From an uncultured Pedobacter sp. (GTDB lineage Bacteria; Bacteroidota; Bacteroidia; Sphingobacteriales; Sphingobacteriaceae), in NCBI RefSeq assembly GCF_913776295.1, contig NZ_CAJYOJ010000004.1, forward strand, positions 1-64,000: a stretch of 64,000 bases of DNA, written 5' to 3'. Position 1 is the first letter of the stretch. Each line of letters starts with the position of its first letter. This document shows, piece after piece, positions 1 through 8,898 of the stretch. The translations under genes and the position numbers were made by a program. A model generated the notes under the pieces. It was not told the origin of the DNA, did not search any database, and saw only the letters and a list, made by a program, of their open reading frames with translations.

Positions 1-1156
1 TTTACATGCGGCAGGACTCTCCAAAAAAGAACCGTTCGGAACCGGAATGGAAGCTGTTTACCGGGTAATTGACCATTTGGGCTATGTACAGTTAGATACC
101 AACTATGTGGTAGAACGGGCCCACCACCATGCCTTGTTTACACGGGTTCCGGATTATGAAACTGAATGGCTTACAGCCCTTTGCGATGATGGTGAGGTGT
201 TTGAATATTTTACCTCCGATGCAGGATTTCTGCCTATGCACGATTTCCGCTTTTCGCTGCCGGTAAAAAAGGCTTTTGCAACGCAAGGTAGCCCCTTAAC
301 AAAAGTACAATCGGATTTGATGAAGCAGATTTTAGATCAGGTGGAGCGTGATGGGGCGGTGATGGTTGGCGACTTTGAAAACGACCGCATAGAAGCCAGT
401 TCGGGTTGGTGGGATTGGCGACCAGCAAAGGTTGCGTTAGAAAAACTTTACCTGGAAGGCAAACTGATGATCAGCCGAAATAGCGCTTTCCAAAAAGTTT
501 ACCATCTGCCACTGGAGGTGGTACCACCTGATACCGACCAAACTATGCCGTCAGCTGAAGAATATGCCCGTTATGTGATCAAACGCACTCTTGGCGCACT
601 CGGCATTTCATCGGTAAAGGAAATGGCCTGGCGTGCCCGCCGTGTAAAAGGGAATCTGGTAAAAAAAGAACTGGAAAAGATGCTTCAGGGGCAAGAAGTT
701 AAAAAGGTGATGGTAGATGGTGTAAAAGGACCGCTATTCATGCTTTCGGACACCGAAGTTAATGTTAATATAGAAGAAGAGGTTTTCATTCTGTCACCTT
801 TTGACATCCTGAATGTTTTCCGTTTCCGTTTAAAAGATTTTTTCGACTTTGATTATCAGATTGAGTGTTTTGTACCCGCTCCTAAACGAAAGTTCGGCTA
901 TTTCTCTTTACCGATTCTGGCCGGAGAAAGATTTATTGCCAGAATGGATGCAAAAGCCGACCGGAAAAAGAAAACACTGATCGTTCACAACCTCCATTTT
1001 GAGCCAATTGAAATTGATGAGATAACGATCGGTAAATTCGTCGATAATTTAAAGGAATTTATTTTGTTCAATAAGTGTAACGATGTGATCTTTAAAAAAT
1101 CAAACCGTAACGATCTGCTTAAATGCATCAGTAAAGCATTTGCGGATGGATACTGA
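1..1156 (+). CDS. YcaQ/AlkZ-like winged-helix DNA-binding protein (5' end outside window)
   Basis: The frame is open from the left edge. Codons before the ATG at 47 read LHAAGLSKKEPFGTG, which continues naturally into the family's sequence, so the gene starts upstream and that ATG is internal. About 384 residues are visible. The run GYVQLDTNYVVERAHHHALF is characteristic of the YcaQ/HTH_42 family, whose studied members (E. coli YcaQ, Streptomyces AlkZ) are DNA glycosylases that unhook interstrand crosslinks. The rest is a tandem winged-helix fold followed by a beta-rich part. Family assignment is fairly sure. Crosslink repair by this copy is inferred, since many homologues are untested. Confidence 0.8.
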   Translation, partial: LHAAGLSKKEPFGTGMEAVYRVIDHLGYVQLDTNYVVERAHHHALFTRVPDYETEWLTALCDDGEVFEYFTSDAGFLPMHDFRFSLPVKKAFATQGSPLTKVQSDLMKQILDQVERDGAVMVGDFENDRIEASSGWWDWRPAKVALEKLYLEGKLMISRNSAFQKVYHLPLEVVPPDTDQTMPSAEEYARYVIKRTLGALGISSVKEMAWRARRVKGNLVKKELEKMLQGQEVKKVMVDGVKGPLFMLSDTEVNVNIEEEVFILSPFDILNVFRFRLKDFFDFDYQIECFVPAPKRKFGYFSLPILAGERFIARMDAKADRKKKTLIVHNLHFEPIEIDEITIGKFVDNLKEFILFNKCNDVIFKKSNRNDLLKCISKAFADGY

Positions 1157-1277
1157 GTTTGAAAGATCCACATCTGGAAAAAACTAAACTCTTGTGATGT
1201 TAACGACCGTTTATTAAGAGATAGCCAACAATGTTTTTATTTTAAAAAAAGAATGTAGGTTAACTTCAGTAAAAAAA

Positions 1278-2084
1278 GGCTGTATCAGAAATGATTTTTG
1301 GATTTTTGGCAGCATAATATTTTGAAGGCCGTCATTCACGTGAAAACCTATCGAGTGGATATATCCTTCTAAGCCCTTATTTGTTCTTCAGCGCTAATTT
1401 CTAAGGCGATCGTCATGCTGAGCCATCGGATTTATTTTACAAATAGAAATATGGTTTTCAATCGCCTTGTAGCTACTTCGTGGACAACATCTTTCATGCT
1501 TTTAAATGCCGTTGATTAAGAAAAATTATTTTTGCACAAAAATATTGTTTTTCCGCTCTATGCCACGGGGCATGGTAGTTTTTCGCTGTCGTAGTTGTTT
1601 TAGCTGTGCTCAAGAATGCTACGCATTTTGGAGCGCCAAAGTACCCAAAGCGCTTCGTCAATCCACTAGGAGCCTTTCGCACAACCAAACTCACATCAAA
1701 AAAACAGCGGCACTTCGTTTTGTGTTCAATTTTCTTTAGCAATTAAATTAATACTACGAACACAAAACCACTGCGTTTAAGGTTTGGTAATGCTATTTTT
1801 TCTTTCCTACAACTGTTTTTTTGATAGCTCCGGCTCTTGGGATTGACGGCGTTCTTCGGTAAAACCTGTAATCTATCAAAGCAAGCTAGCAAAGCGTATA
1901 AAAAAAACCAAAAGATGTGTCTACATGATAAGTGAAAATTGGGAACCTTAAGGTGCTCACCGAAGCTAATCTTAATTCGATGGAACAGAAAATAAGTACC
2001 TTACTGCCAAATCATTAAGATGACCGACGACACCGCCAGATTTAATTCTTTTGCCAGCGCTAAATCTGTTATTTTGATACCGCC
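1278..2084. repeat. Long inverted-end repeat element, copy A (about 807 bp)
   Basis: The left end (GGCTGTATCAGAAAT from 1278) matches the reverse complement of the right end (GGCGGTATCAAAAT ending at 2084). The body aligns over most of its length with 10153-10878 and in its core with 25158-25561. The core (about 1549-1900) contains nested complementary arms, including an ACAAAAC/GTTTTGT pair around 1715-1780 and a CATCAAAAAAACAG/CTGTTTTTTTGAT pair. No open frame is conserved among the copies, so it looks like a non-autonomous, structured element. It fills the gap between the YcaQ-like gene and the DUF3570 gene. Confidence 0.7.
1411..1492. repeat. Short intergenic repeat (CGTCATGCTGA ... AGCATCT type)
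   Basis: This segment lies inside repeat copy A. It matches the stand-alone copy at 46229-46302, sharing CGTCATGCTGA, TTATTTTACAA/TCATTTTACAA, CCTTGTAGCTACTTCGTGG and the ending CATCT. A minimal version (arms only) is at 10290-10316. The ends are complementary, so it can form a hairpin. Confidence 0.65.
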
Positions 2085-2142
2085 CAATAAACCCGTCAGA
2101 AGAATTTAAATACCTGGATAGCTTCTTACGGCGGATAGCATC

Positions 2143-3354
2143 CTACTTAAATTTGAGGTTTAGTGATAGGATATTGGAAACCAGACTTGTCGATCGCGAA
2201 TAATGCCCATATCTCAACTCCAGCATATTAAGTCTTTGCCAGCCAAAAACACCTTTGGGTGGCGCAAAACGAATACCTGCACCATAAAAGTTGCTTGTTA
2301 GTGTAGAGAGATCATAATCACTGGTAAAATATTGTTCAGACGGAGCATGTTGCCCATAAGGTGCAAAATACTTCGTGCCCACCTGGTTATTATAACGGTA
2401 AAAAGGACTGATGGAAAAGAAAGAATTAATCTTAACCGGAATCTCTAGTTCAGCTGTATGCGCCCTGATGCCCCAGTTATCCATATAGTACCGGTAAAAA
2501 GTGCGGATTACAAAATGATCATCGAGAAAATAGTTCATCCTCAAGCCGATGGGCAGCTTATAACGTTTATCAGGTAAGGTTTCTGCCCGCAGCGAACCAT
2601 CAGTAAAATAATTACGCTGGTATTTGGTCGCCAGCAATCCCTTCTGATAGGAAGGCTCTAAAATCAAAGCGGCCTGAAATTTTTGGTTAATGACCTGAGA
2701 TAGAGAGAAAGACGCGCTGAACGAATTTCTTGGTGCCGTATCGTACTGTTCGTGTCCCTTACCTATATTACCCGTTCGCAGCTCAATTGGTAAAATCACT
2801 GTCCATTGATCGAGAAAGGCCTGCAGCTTAAAATCAAACTGTGTATTTTTATCTTTTGATAAACGGGTTAAATTAAAGGCTGCACCCATCGATTGGTAAT
2901 CAAATTCAGTAGAATAAGATCCGGTGAAACCGAATGAATTACCGGTATCTTCATTAGAATGTGTCCAGTTCAATGATGGATAAATACGGGTATCTGCCGA
3001 AGAAGCGGAAGAAATAGTATTTGGATCAATTTTATCTGAAGAAGCCGATGTATAATGGTCGATACCTAGCTCAAAAAGAAAAGTATTTTTTTTGCCTCTT
3101 TTATTGAACCTGGACATTTGAAGATCAATCGTATTCGCAAAATCACTCAGTTTCTCGGTACCAATACCACCGGTTACCGCAGAATTATTGCCATTCTGAT
3201 GATAATAAGCTGAAACCAGATTGATTTCATCTACCTTGAGCTTTCTCGACTGGTACTTGCTGCTATCTGCTTTTGCGGGTTCCGGTCTGCTTTGCGCATA
3301 AGTGCTTAATATACCGAAATACATAAAAAGCACGTGGAGATATATTTTTCTCAT
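2143..3354 (-). CDS. DUF3570 family outer-membrane protein
   Basis: 403 residues with an N-terminal signal peptide ending near TYAQS. Next comes the family's KVDEINLVSAYYHQNGNNSAVTGGIGTEKL region (residues about 40-70), then alternating aromatic strands typical of a beta-barrel, ending in an aromatic/basic strand (LSLNLKFK). It is the last gene of a minus-strand series: thioredoxin, ApbE, DUF4266, DUF3570. Its start is 10 bases after the stop of the DUF4266 gene, so they are surely cotranscribed. The biochemical role is unknown. Context with a flavin transferase and a thioredoxin suggests an extracytoplasmic redox system (inference). Confidence 0.85.
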   Translation of the reverse strand: MRKIYLHVLFMYFGILSTYAQSRPEPAKADSSKYQSRKLKVDEINLVSAYYHQNGNNSAVTGGIGTEKLSDFANTIDLQMSRFNKRGKKNTFLFELGIDHYTSASSDKIDPNTISSASSADTRIYPSLNWTHSNEDTGNSFGFTGSYSTEFDYQSMGAAFNLTRLSKDKNTQFDFKLQAFLDQWTVILPIELRTGNIGKGHEQYDTAPRNSFSASFSLSQVINQKFQAALILEPSYQKGLLATKYQRNYFTDGSLRAETLPDKRYKLPIGLRMNYFLDDHFVIRTFYRYYMDNWGIRAHTAELEIPVKINSFFSISPFYRYNNQVGTKYFAPYGQHAPSEQYFTSDYDLSTLTSNFYGAGIRFAPPKGVFGWQRLNMLELRYGHYSRSTSLVSNILSLNLKFK

Positions 3355-3364
3355 TTCCGATCAA

Positions 3365-3592
3365 TTAATTACAGCCACAACCACCACCACTTTTACCACC
3401 GTTGGCACCCGAAGCACCTTCGCGGTAAAGCTGAAAACTTTGTTCAAATTTCTGCACCTTTCGGGCCGAAAGGGTCATATCGGCATCGTTTATCTTATTT
3501 TTCTGATAAGGTTTTACGCTACTACAGGCACTAAGCATGCTGATTAGTGAAACAGCGCTAACCGTTGCAAGGAAAATTCTGGAAATTTTCAT
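3365..3592 (-). CDS. DUF4266 small lipoprotein
   Basis: 75 residues. A signal peptide ends in the lipobox LSAC (Cys 23), so the mature part is a lipoprotein of about 53 residues. The C-terminus is Gly-rich and ends in GGGCGCN, the hallmark of DUF4266, preceded by EGASGANGG. The SGAN stretch resembles the Ser/Thr-Gly-Ala signature of proteins that ApbE flavinylates. This makes it the best candidate substrate for the ApbE encoded just upstream, but that is inferred. About 143 bases separate it from apbE, and DUF3570 follows closely. Confidence 0.82.
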   Translation of the reverse strand: MKISRIFLATVSAVSLISMLSACSSVKPYQKNKINDADMTLSARKVQKFEQSFQLYREGASGANGGKSGGGCGCN

Positions 3593-3735
3593 CTATCTAT
3601 GATTTATTTTATTGACGATAGTTTATGTTTTTTATGGTATCAATGAGCTCGCAAGCTCGGTTTAAAGGTGATGAAGCGATCATGATTTTAAATATTCATT
3701 CCACTGGGTTTTGGTAAAATCATGAAGGTTTCATA

Positions 3736-4668
3736 TTATATCACATTAATATTTTTTGTGGTAAAAACCCGATCATCATCATCTATGACGATACACGCTA
3801 CCTGTTTAATCTGGTTAATGAGTTCCAGCCCCACCTTTGCGCCCATCACCACAACAGGTGTAGCCAGGGCGTCGGCCAATTCAGCACTTGGACAAATGAT
3901 GCTCACACTTTTTACGCCGCTTACCGGAAGTCCGGTTTTTGGATCGATGGTATGCGAATAGCGTTTCCCGTTTATGGTGACATATTTTTCATAACTACCC
4001 GAAGTGGCAATGGCCATATCACTAATTTTTAGTGCAGAAAAGGGCCTGTCGGTTTGTTCCGGATCAGCAATGCCAACCGTCCATGCATTCCCTCCTATTT
4101 GCGTACCCCATGTAATCAAATCGCCGGCAGCATTTACAATCCCGCTTTTAATACCCATCTGTTGCAATACTAATTTAGCCCTATCGGCTGCGTAGCCTTT
4201 TCCAATCCCACCAAAACCGATCCTCATGCCTTTATTTTTCAACAGCACCGTCGACTGCTTTTTATCGATGATCACATTTCGATAATCAATCAATCCGACA
4301 GATTTGAGCGCAGTTTCTTCATCGGGGAGGCTGGTCATGCCCTGATCAAAATTCCACAATCTTTTATCTATAGAACCATAGGTTATGTCGAAGGCGCCAT
4401 CGGTAATTTCAGATATTTTGATCGATCGCTCAATCAGGCTGATCACTTCTTCATCAACCTTTACCGGACGCAAACCCGCGTTTGCATTGATCAGACTTGT
4501 CTGACTGAGGTCGCTAAATGTTGTAAGCAGATATTCTATCCGCTGCACTTCTTTTATGGCTGCATCTATTGCTGCATTTCCCTCCTGCTCATGTCCGGCA
4601 ATTACCGTAAACTCAAAGCGGTTTCCCATGAGTTTAAGTATCCGGTTTACAGAAACAGATTTAGCCAT
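3736..4668 (-). CDS. apbE: FAD:protein FMN transferase (ApbE family)
   Basis: 310 residues. Family motifs seen are GFGGIGKGYAADR (about 152-164), NAAGD (about 179-183), and ATSGSYEKY followed by HTIDPKTGLPVSG (about 220-250), the Mg/FAD-binding region. ApbE moves FMN from FAD onto a Thr/Ser of a target protein. The N-terminus (MAKSVSVNRILKLMG) shows no signal peptide or lipobox, unlike most bacterial ApbE proteins, which are periplasmic. The thioredoxin stop lies only 10 bases upstream, so no longer start is likely. Neighbours are thioredoxin (5') and DUF4266/DUF3570 (3'). Confidence 0.9.
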   Translation of the reverse strand: MAKSVSVNRILKLMGNRFEFTVIAGHEQEGNAAIDAAIKEVQRIEYLLTTFSDLSQTSLINANAGLRPVKVDEEVISLIERSIKISEITDGAFDITYGSIDKRLWNFDQGMTSLPDEETALKSVGLIDYRNVIIDKKQSTVLLKNKGMRIGFGGIGKGYAADRAKLVLQQMGIKSGIVNAAGDLITWGTQIGGNAWTVGIADPEQTDRPFSALKISDMAIATSGSYEKYVTINGKRYSHTIDPKTGLPVSGVKSVSIICPSAELADALATPVVVMGAKVGLELINQIKQVACIVIDDDDRVFTTKNINVI

Positions 4669-4678
4669 CTCGATTAAA

Positions 4679-5107
4679 TTATTTTTTTAACTGACCCAAT
4701 TCAGATACAAAAGCCTCAGCACTTTCGTTAGGAAATCCATCCCAGGTTTTGAGTACCTTTCCATCTTCGTCAACAAGAAGCGTGTACGGAAACTTACCAT
4801 CTTTATTGTAGATTTCTGCTAATGCTTCGTTAAGTTTCACCTGCTCTTTTGTTAGCTGGTTTTTCTTCTGCCGTGGAAAATCTGCCCTTACCAAAACCAG
4901 GTTTTTGGCGGCATACTGCTCAAAGCTTTCAGATTGGAGGATTTCTTTGCGCAGGCGGATACAGGGACCGCACCAGTCTGACCCTGAAAAATTAATCAGA
5001 ATCTGTTTATGTTTATCTTTTGCTTGTTTTTGCGCTTCTGTAAAGTTTTCCATCCATACGGCAGGAATGGTAAAAAAACCCAATAGGGCAACCAAAAGTA
5101 ATTTCAT
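4679..5107 (-). CDS. Secreted thioredoxin-family protein
   Basis: 142 residues. A short hydrophobic N-terminus (MKLLLVALLGFFTIPAVW) looks like a signal peptide. The redox motif WCGPC is at residues 45-49 (Cys 46 and Cys 49), and FPYTLLVDEDGKV is the usual cis-Pro region of thioredoxin-like/DUF255-like proteins. It probably keeps Cys-containing partners reduced in the periplasm; the Cys-rich end of the nearby DUF4266 lipoprotein is an obvious candidate (inference). It is the first gene of the thioredoxin-ApbE-DUF4266-DUF3570 series, preceded by a 275-base gap that should hold its promoter. Confidence 0.87.
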   Translation of the reverse strand: MKLLLVALLGFFTIPAVWMENFTEAQKQAKDKHKQILINFSGSDWCGPCIRLRKEILQSESFEQYAAKNLVLVRADFPRQKKNQLTKEQVKLNEALAEIYNKDGKFPYTLLVDEDGKVLKTWDGFPNESAEAFVSELGQLKK

Positions 5108-5382
5108 TATTTTTTCTTAATTAAAGTCAGCAATACGGGAAGATCATCCAAACATCTGGTCATAATAACCTCCTACAAGTAATAAATATAGCTCAAAAAA
5201 TTGTGTAAAATTCTACCTGTAAAAATTTCTGATTTTATTATGCTATTAAATTTCCGTTACGAACAATATCAGCAGGTAAATCTTTAACAAAACTATTCAT
5301 CAAGTCTGAAGACTTTCTGAAGTTTGGAGAGAAAACTGTTAAATCTCTGTTAAAACAAACCCAAAACATGCTGAATGCCTCT

Positions 5383-6075
5383 TTAGCCAATCCATCTCGC
5401 AATCAAAAAGGCTGCCCCGGCTGCAATAAGTCCGATGGCGGTAACTTTAAAGGCGCCCTTAACTGGTGGCTGACCGGTTAACCTGCTTTTAAAATAGCCA
5501 AATACAAACAAACATACGGTAGTGAGTAAAGCAGACAGCAGAAGCCCATCCTGTGGTTTAGTGGTGAAAAAATAAGCTGAAAGCGGCAGCATACCACCAA
5601 TACAGTAAGATAAGCCTATGGTAACGGCACTATTTCTGGCCCTGTTGGCATCTGGTTTTTCAAGCCCGAGCTCGAATTTCATCATAAAATCTACCCATTG
5701 GTCTTTGCTTTTGCTCAATTGATCCACCAGTAGATCCTGTTCATAGTCGTCTAATCCATAAGCAGCAAAGATTTCCTTGACCTCCTTTTTTTCGATCTCC
5801 GGAACATTTTCAACTTCCAGGTATTCCCTTCTCAATTCGCTCTCATAATGCTCCTGCTCCGTTTTTCCAGACAGATAGCCGCCCAACCCCATGGCGATGC
5901 AACCTGCAATAATTTCGGCAATACCTGCAGTAATAATGATCGAATTGCTACTTACTGCAGCACTTAAACCTGCGGCCAGTGCAAAGGGTACAGTAAGCCC
6001 GTCACTCATCCCGATCACGATATCGGAAATAAATGCGGAACTTTTTAGATGTTCTTCTTTATGTGACTTTCTCAT
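5383..6075 (-). CDS. VIT1/CCC1-family iron/manganese transporter
   Basis: 230 residues. The family pattern begins at about residue 10: SSAFISDIVIGMSDGLTVPFALAAGLSAA in the first membrane segments, then a cytosolic acidic helical section (EQEHYESELRREYLEVENVPEIEKKEV, Glu-rich, metal-binding in plant VIT1), then three further membrane segments. VIT/CCC1 proteins move Fe2+ or Mn2+ out of the cytosol. It follows the cytochrome b gene by 38 bases in the same operon, behind the sensor kinase and response regulator. Metal specificity cannot be read from the sequence. Confidence 0.87.
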   Translation of the reverse strand: MRKSHKEEHLKSSAFISDIVIGMSDGLTVPFALAAGLSAAVSSNSIIITAGIAEIIAGCIAMGLGGYLSGKTEQEHYESELRREYLEVENVPEIEKKEVKEIFAAYGLDDYEQDLLVDQLSKSKDQWVDFMMKFELGLEKPDANRARNSAVTIGLSYCIGGMLPLSAYFFTTKPQDGLLLSALLTTVCLFVFGYFKSRLTGQPPVKGAFKVTAIGLIAAGAAFLIARWIG

Positions 6076-6113
6076 TTTTTCAAAAAATAATGCCTGTCAT
6101 TTTGCGGTGTTGC

Positions 6114-6782
6114 TTAGCCGCCGTTAATCATATCCGAAACGATTCCTTTTCCATCCTTTCGTTCGGCCAGAAAAATGCCAGCCAAATGAAGAACAATAAA
6201 GCCAAGGATCAGGTACATGCAAAAACCATGGAATTCCTTTATACTGTGGTTAATATTTCTTGAAAGGCCGGTATAATCTTCGAAGGCCAGCAATAAGCCT
6301 GTAACTACCATAACCAACAACAAAAGATAAAAAATAAGATAAAGCCCTTTTACTACCAATTCGTGCTTTGCTGCCTCCCGTTCTTTTTTTAAGATAAAAT
6401 AAGCCAGGTAAGCTTTTTTAATTTTTGGAGAAATTCTCCGGGTGGCAGGCAGAAAAAATTCAGCAATCAACCTGAATAAAAAAAGCGCAGCAAGGACATA
6501 GCCAAAATAGATGTGGATGCCCCAAACCTGGTCCTCAAGCCCGTGTATTACCACTCCGGCCTGCTTATCACTTACAGAGGCGCCCGCATTTACCAGCGCT
6601 GCCTTAACGACGGTACGTTGCGCATGATCAAAGAGCGTAGCGTTAATGAGTACCGTGAAGAGGGATCCGAAAAGCACCATAAAATTTACCCAATGCCAGA
6701 ACCGCAGGGTAGCAGGATATTTCTTCCCGGTGTTGATCGCTCCGATTTCCTGATTAACAGGTTCGATAATAGCCATATTCAC
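6114..6782 (-). CDS. Cytochrome b561/b6-type membrane protein
   Basis: 222 residues with four or five membrane segments. Candidate haem-ligand histidines sit in FWHWVNF (about 31), GIHIYFGYV (about 95) and EFHGFCMYLILGFIVLHLAG (about 185-200), the arrangement of Ni/Fe-hydrogenase-type b cytochromes. It likely passes electrons across the inner membrane. The start (6782, or Met 3 at 6776) directly abuts the stop of the sensor kinase gene at 6783, so it is in the same operon as the two-component system and the VIT transporter. Its partner oxidoreductase is not in the operon; the ApbE/DUF3570 series further downstream is a possible electron acceptor (inference). Confidence 0.8.
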   Translation of the reverse strand: MNMAIIEPVNQEIGAINTGKKYPATLRFWHWVNFMVLFGSLFTVLINATLFDHAQRTVVKAALVNAGASVSDKQAGVVIHGLEDQVWGIHIYFGYVLAALFLFRLIAEFFLPATRRISPKIKKAYLAYFILKKEREAAKHELVVKGLYLIFYLLLLVMVVTGLLLAFEDYTGLSRNINHSIKEFHGFCMYLILGFIVLHLAGIFLAERKDGKGIVSDMINGG

Positions 6783-8036
6783 TTAATGTTTAAATGTAAT
6801 AGTAAAAGTATGCAAGTCTTGATGATAGGTATAATGTAACAGGTAATGCTGGCGGTTACAGATCTGCTTCAGTATCGCAAGCCCCAGTCCTGTACCTTCA
6901 GAAGCATGATCTTTATAAAAACGATCGAATATTTTTTCAGGATCGAGCGCCGGATGATGGCTGGTATTGGCAAATATCATTTTCTCATGATCCAAACGGA
7001 TTTCAATCTGTCCGCCATCATAATTATGCCGGATAACGTTACTAAATAGGTTATTGATTAATATCTCCAGAAGTTGCTGATTTGCATAAATGCTTACATC
7101 CGTTAGCGCAAATTCAACATGTATATTCCGGGCATGGATAAGCTCCTGAAAATAAACGCATTTTTCTTCGATAAGCGACTTCAGGTTTATTTTTTCTCTA
7201 TCCTGGAGCAAATTATTGTCAATTTTCACCAAAAGCAGTAATGATTGATTAAGCTTTGTTAAGCGAGAGGTAGCTTTGTACAACTCACCAAGCGTTTCTC
7301 CGTGTTCTTTCCCCAAAACATTCGACTGGAGCATATTATCAAGTTTTGAGTTAATCACCGCAAGGGGTGTCATCATCTCATGTGAGGCATTCTCCGTAAA
7401 CAGCTTAATCTCATTATAGTCGGATTTAACTTTACCCGAAAGCTCCACCAAAACCTTGTTCAGCTGACGGAATTCAGCAACGGGCATTTCTACGGGTTGG
7501 TAGGGCACTTCATGATTAATATTAAATGCCGTAATATTTTTCAGCAGCTGTTCAAAGGGTGTCCAGATTTTCTTGAGCAAAATCCGGTTCACCAGCAGCA
7601 CTAAGGCAAAAAGCAGCATCACCGGGATGAGAATAATCAGGCAGATGTTCTGGATCTGTTCCTGGCGCTCAGTTTTTGAGGCAATTACCAAAATCTGATA
7701 GGGTTGCCCCAAAAGTTCTAGTTCTGTTTTCAGGTATCTTGCGGTCTCCTTATGATGCTTTACCGGGTTATAGAAAATGGTATCGGCATAGCTGCTGGAA
7801 GGATTGGCTTTTTTTATTTTTTTGTATTGAACAACCAGATCCTCAAACTCATGGGGCTGGTAAAAATTTCCTTCTGAAGCATATTCTTTTACTTCCATAA
7901 TCTCTTCTACCAGATCATGATCAATCTGCTGATCGAGATAATAGCCCAGCAACCGATAAAAAAGAGAACCGATCAGCAACAGCCCGAAAAGGCTGATCGC
8001 CATCAATATGATATTATACTTGGTAAAAAGCTTCAT
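6783..8036 (-). CDS. Sensor histidine kinase
   Basis: 417 residues. There are two membrane segments (about 8-30 and 130-152) around a 100-residue periplasmic sensor domain. A HisKA dimerisation helix carries the phospho-acceptor in ENASHEMMTPL (His 219). An HATPase domain shows the N box NNLFSNVIRHN and the G box GTGLGLAILKQ. It overlaps the response-regulator gene by 4 bases, the usual sign of coupled translation. Since the cytochrome b and VIT genes follow without a gap, they are probably the pair's targets. The signal (metal, redox or envelope) is not evident. Confidence 0.93.
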   Translation of the reverse strand: MKLFTKYNIILMAISLFGLLLIGSLFYRLLGYYLDQQIDHDLVEEIMEVKEYASEGNFYQPHEFEDLVVQYKKIKKANPSSSYADTIFYNPVKHHKETARYLKTELELLGQPYQILVIASKTERQEQIQNICLIILIPVMLLFALVLLVNRILLKKIWTPFEQLLKNITAFNINHEVPYQPVEMPVAEFRQLNKVLVELSGKVKSDYNEIKLFTENASHEMMTPLAVINSKLDNMLQSNVLGKEHGETLGELYKATSRLTKLNQSLLLLVKIDNNLLQDREKINLKSLIEEKCVYFQELIHARNIHVEFALTDVSIYANQQLLEILINNLFSNVIRHNYDGGQIEIRLDHEKMIFANTSHHPALDPEKIFDRFYKDHASEGTGLGLAILKQICNRQHYLLHYTYHQDLHTFTITFKH

Positions 8037-8710
8037 ATCTCCATAAATTTATATCCCACACCATATACAGATTGGAAATAATCGCCACTTCCGGCATCAG
8101 TCAGTTTTTTTCTGATGTTTTTAATATGGGTATAAATGAAATCAAAACTATCGGCCATATCCGAATCATCGCCCCAAATATGCTCTACAGCTGCCGATTT
8201 AGAAATTACTTTCCCTTTATTGGCAACAAAATAAAGCAGGAGGTCAAACTCTTTTTTGGTCAGGTAAACCAATTTACCTTTTACCAGAACCTCTTTGGCA
8301 TCCAAATCAATGCGGATTTCCTTAAATTCAATGTGGCGTTCCCCATGCGCACTTTTCCGCCGTACGATTGCAAGTATCCGGGCATTAAGTTCAGAAAGAT
8401 GGAAAGGCTTGGTGAGGTAATCATCTGCGCCTAAACGCAAACCTTCTATTTTTTGATCAATCGAATTTCTTGCCGAGAGAATAATTACGCCCTCTGTCCT
8501 GTTTAGTCTTTTTAAATAGTTTAATAATTGAAGTCCTTCCCCGTCAGGCAAACCAAGATCAAGCAGGATGCAATCATAATCATACAGTTCTAACCGTTCA
8601 AGTGCCTGCGCATAAGTTGAAGCCAGACTGCACTGGTTGCCTTCCGACATCAGGTATTGCGCAATACTTTGTTGCAAACCCGGTTCATCTTCAATAATCA
8701 GAATTTTCAT
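8033..8710 (-). CDS. OmpR-family response regulator
   Basis: 225 residues from the ATG at 8710 (an upstream TTG at 8719 is also in frame but less likely, because MKILIIEDEP is the normal receiver start). The acidic pocket is ED near residues 7-8, the phospho-acceptor is Asp 51 in LLDLGLPDG, and a Thr/Ser and Lys (SARNS, TKPF) complete the receiver. The C-terminal half is an OmpR winged helix ending GVGYKFMEI. It is the first gene of the operon and is divergent from the DUF5694 gene across 188 bases. Confidence 0.94.
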   Translation of the reverse strand: MKILIIEDEPGLQQSIAQYLMSEGNQCSLASTYAQALERLELYDYDCILLDLGLPDGEGLQLLNYLKRLNRTEGVIILSARNSIDQKIEGLRLGADDYLTKPFHLSELNARILAIVRRKSAHGERHIEFKEIRIDLDAKEVLVKGKLVYLTKKEFDLLLYFVANKGKVISKSAAVEHIWGDDSDMADSFDFIYTHIKNIRKKLTDAGSGDYFQSVYGVGYKFMEI

Positions 8711-8898
8711 GATCAACAAATATGGTATAAGATACTGAAGACATGTTGAAGTTTTGCATAAAAAATACAGCTGCTGTAAATTATCTGGCAGGTATTATCA
8801 AACCATGAAGCCATACAGTCCCTATTTTGCTAACAGGATGTTGGCCATGCAACATCCACAACTTATACCTGTCTTATATACAAATCCATTACAATAAA

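Noticed and set aside
1494..1742. Overlapping frames of 77-82 codons on both strands within the long repeat, also at 10292-10514 and 25169-25507
   Set aside because: They encode similar peptides only because the DNA repeats; frames break differently in each copy, and both strands are open. Not treated as genes.
5108..5382. Twenty-codon minus-strand frame (MNSFVKDLPADIVRNGNLIA) upstream of the thioredoxin gene
   Set aside because: Too short and without conserved features; could be chance in an AT-rich gap.
8711..8719. TTG start giving three extra residues on the response regulator
   Set aside because: The ATG at 8710 starts directly with the conserved receiver beta strand.
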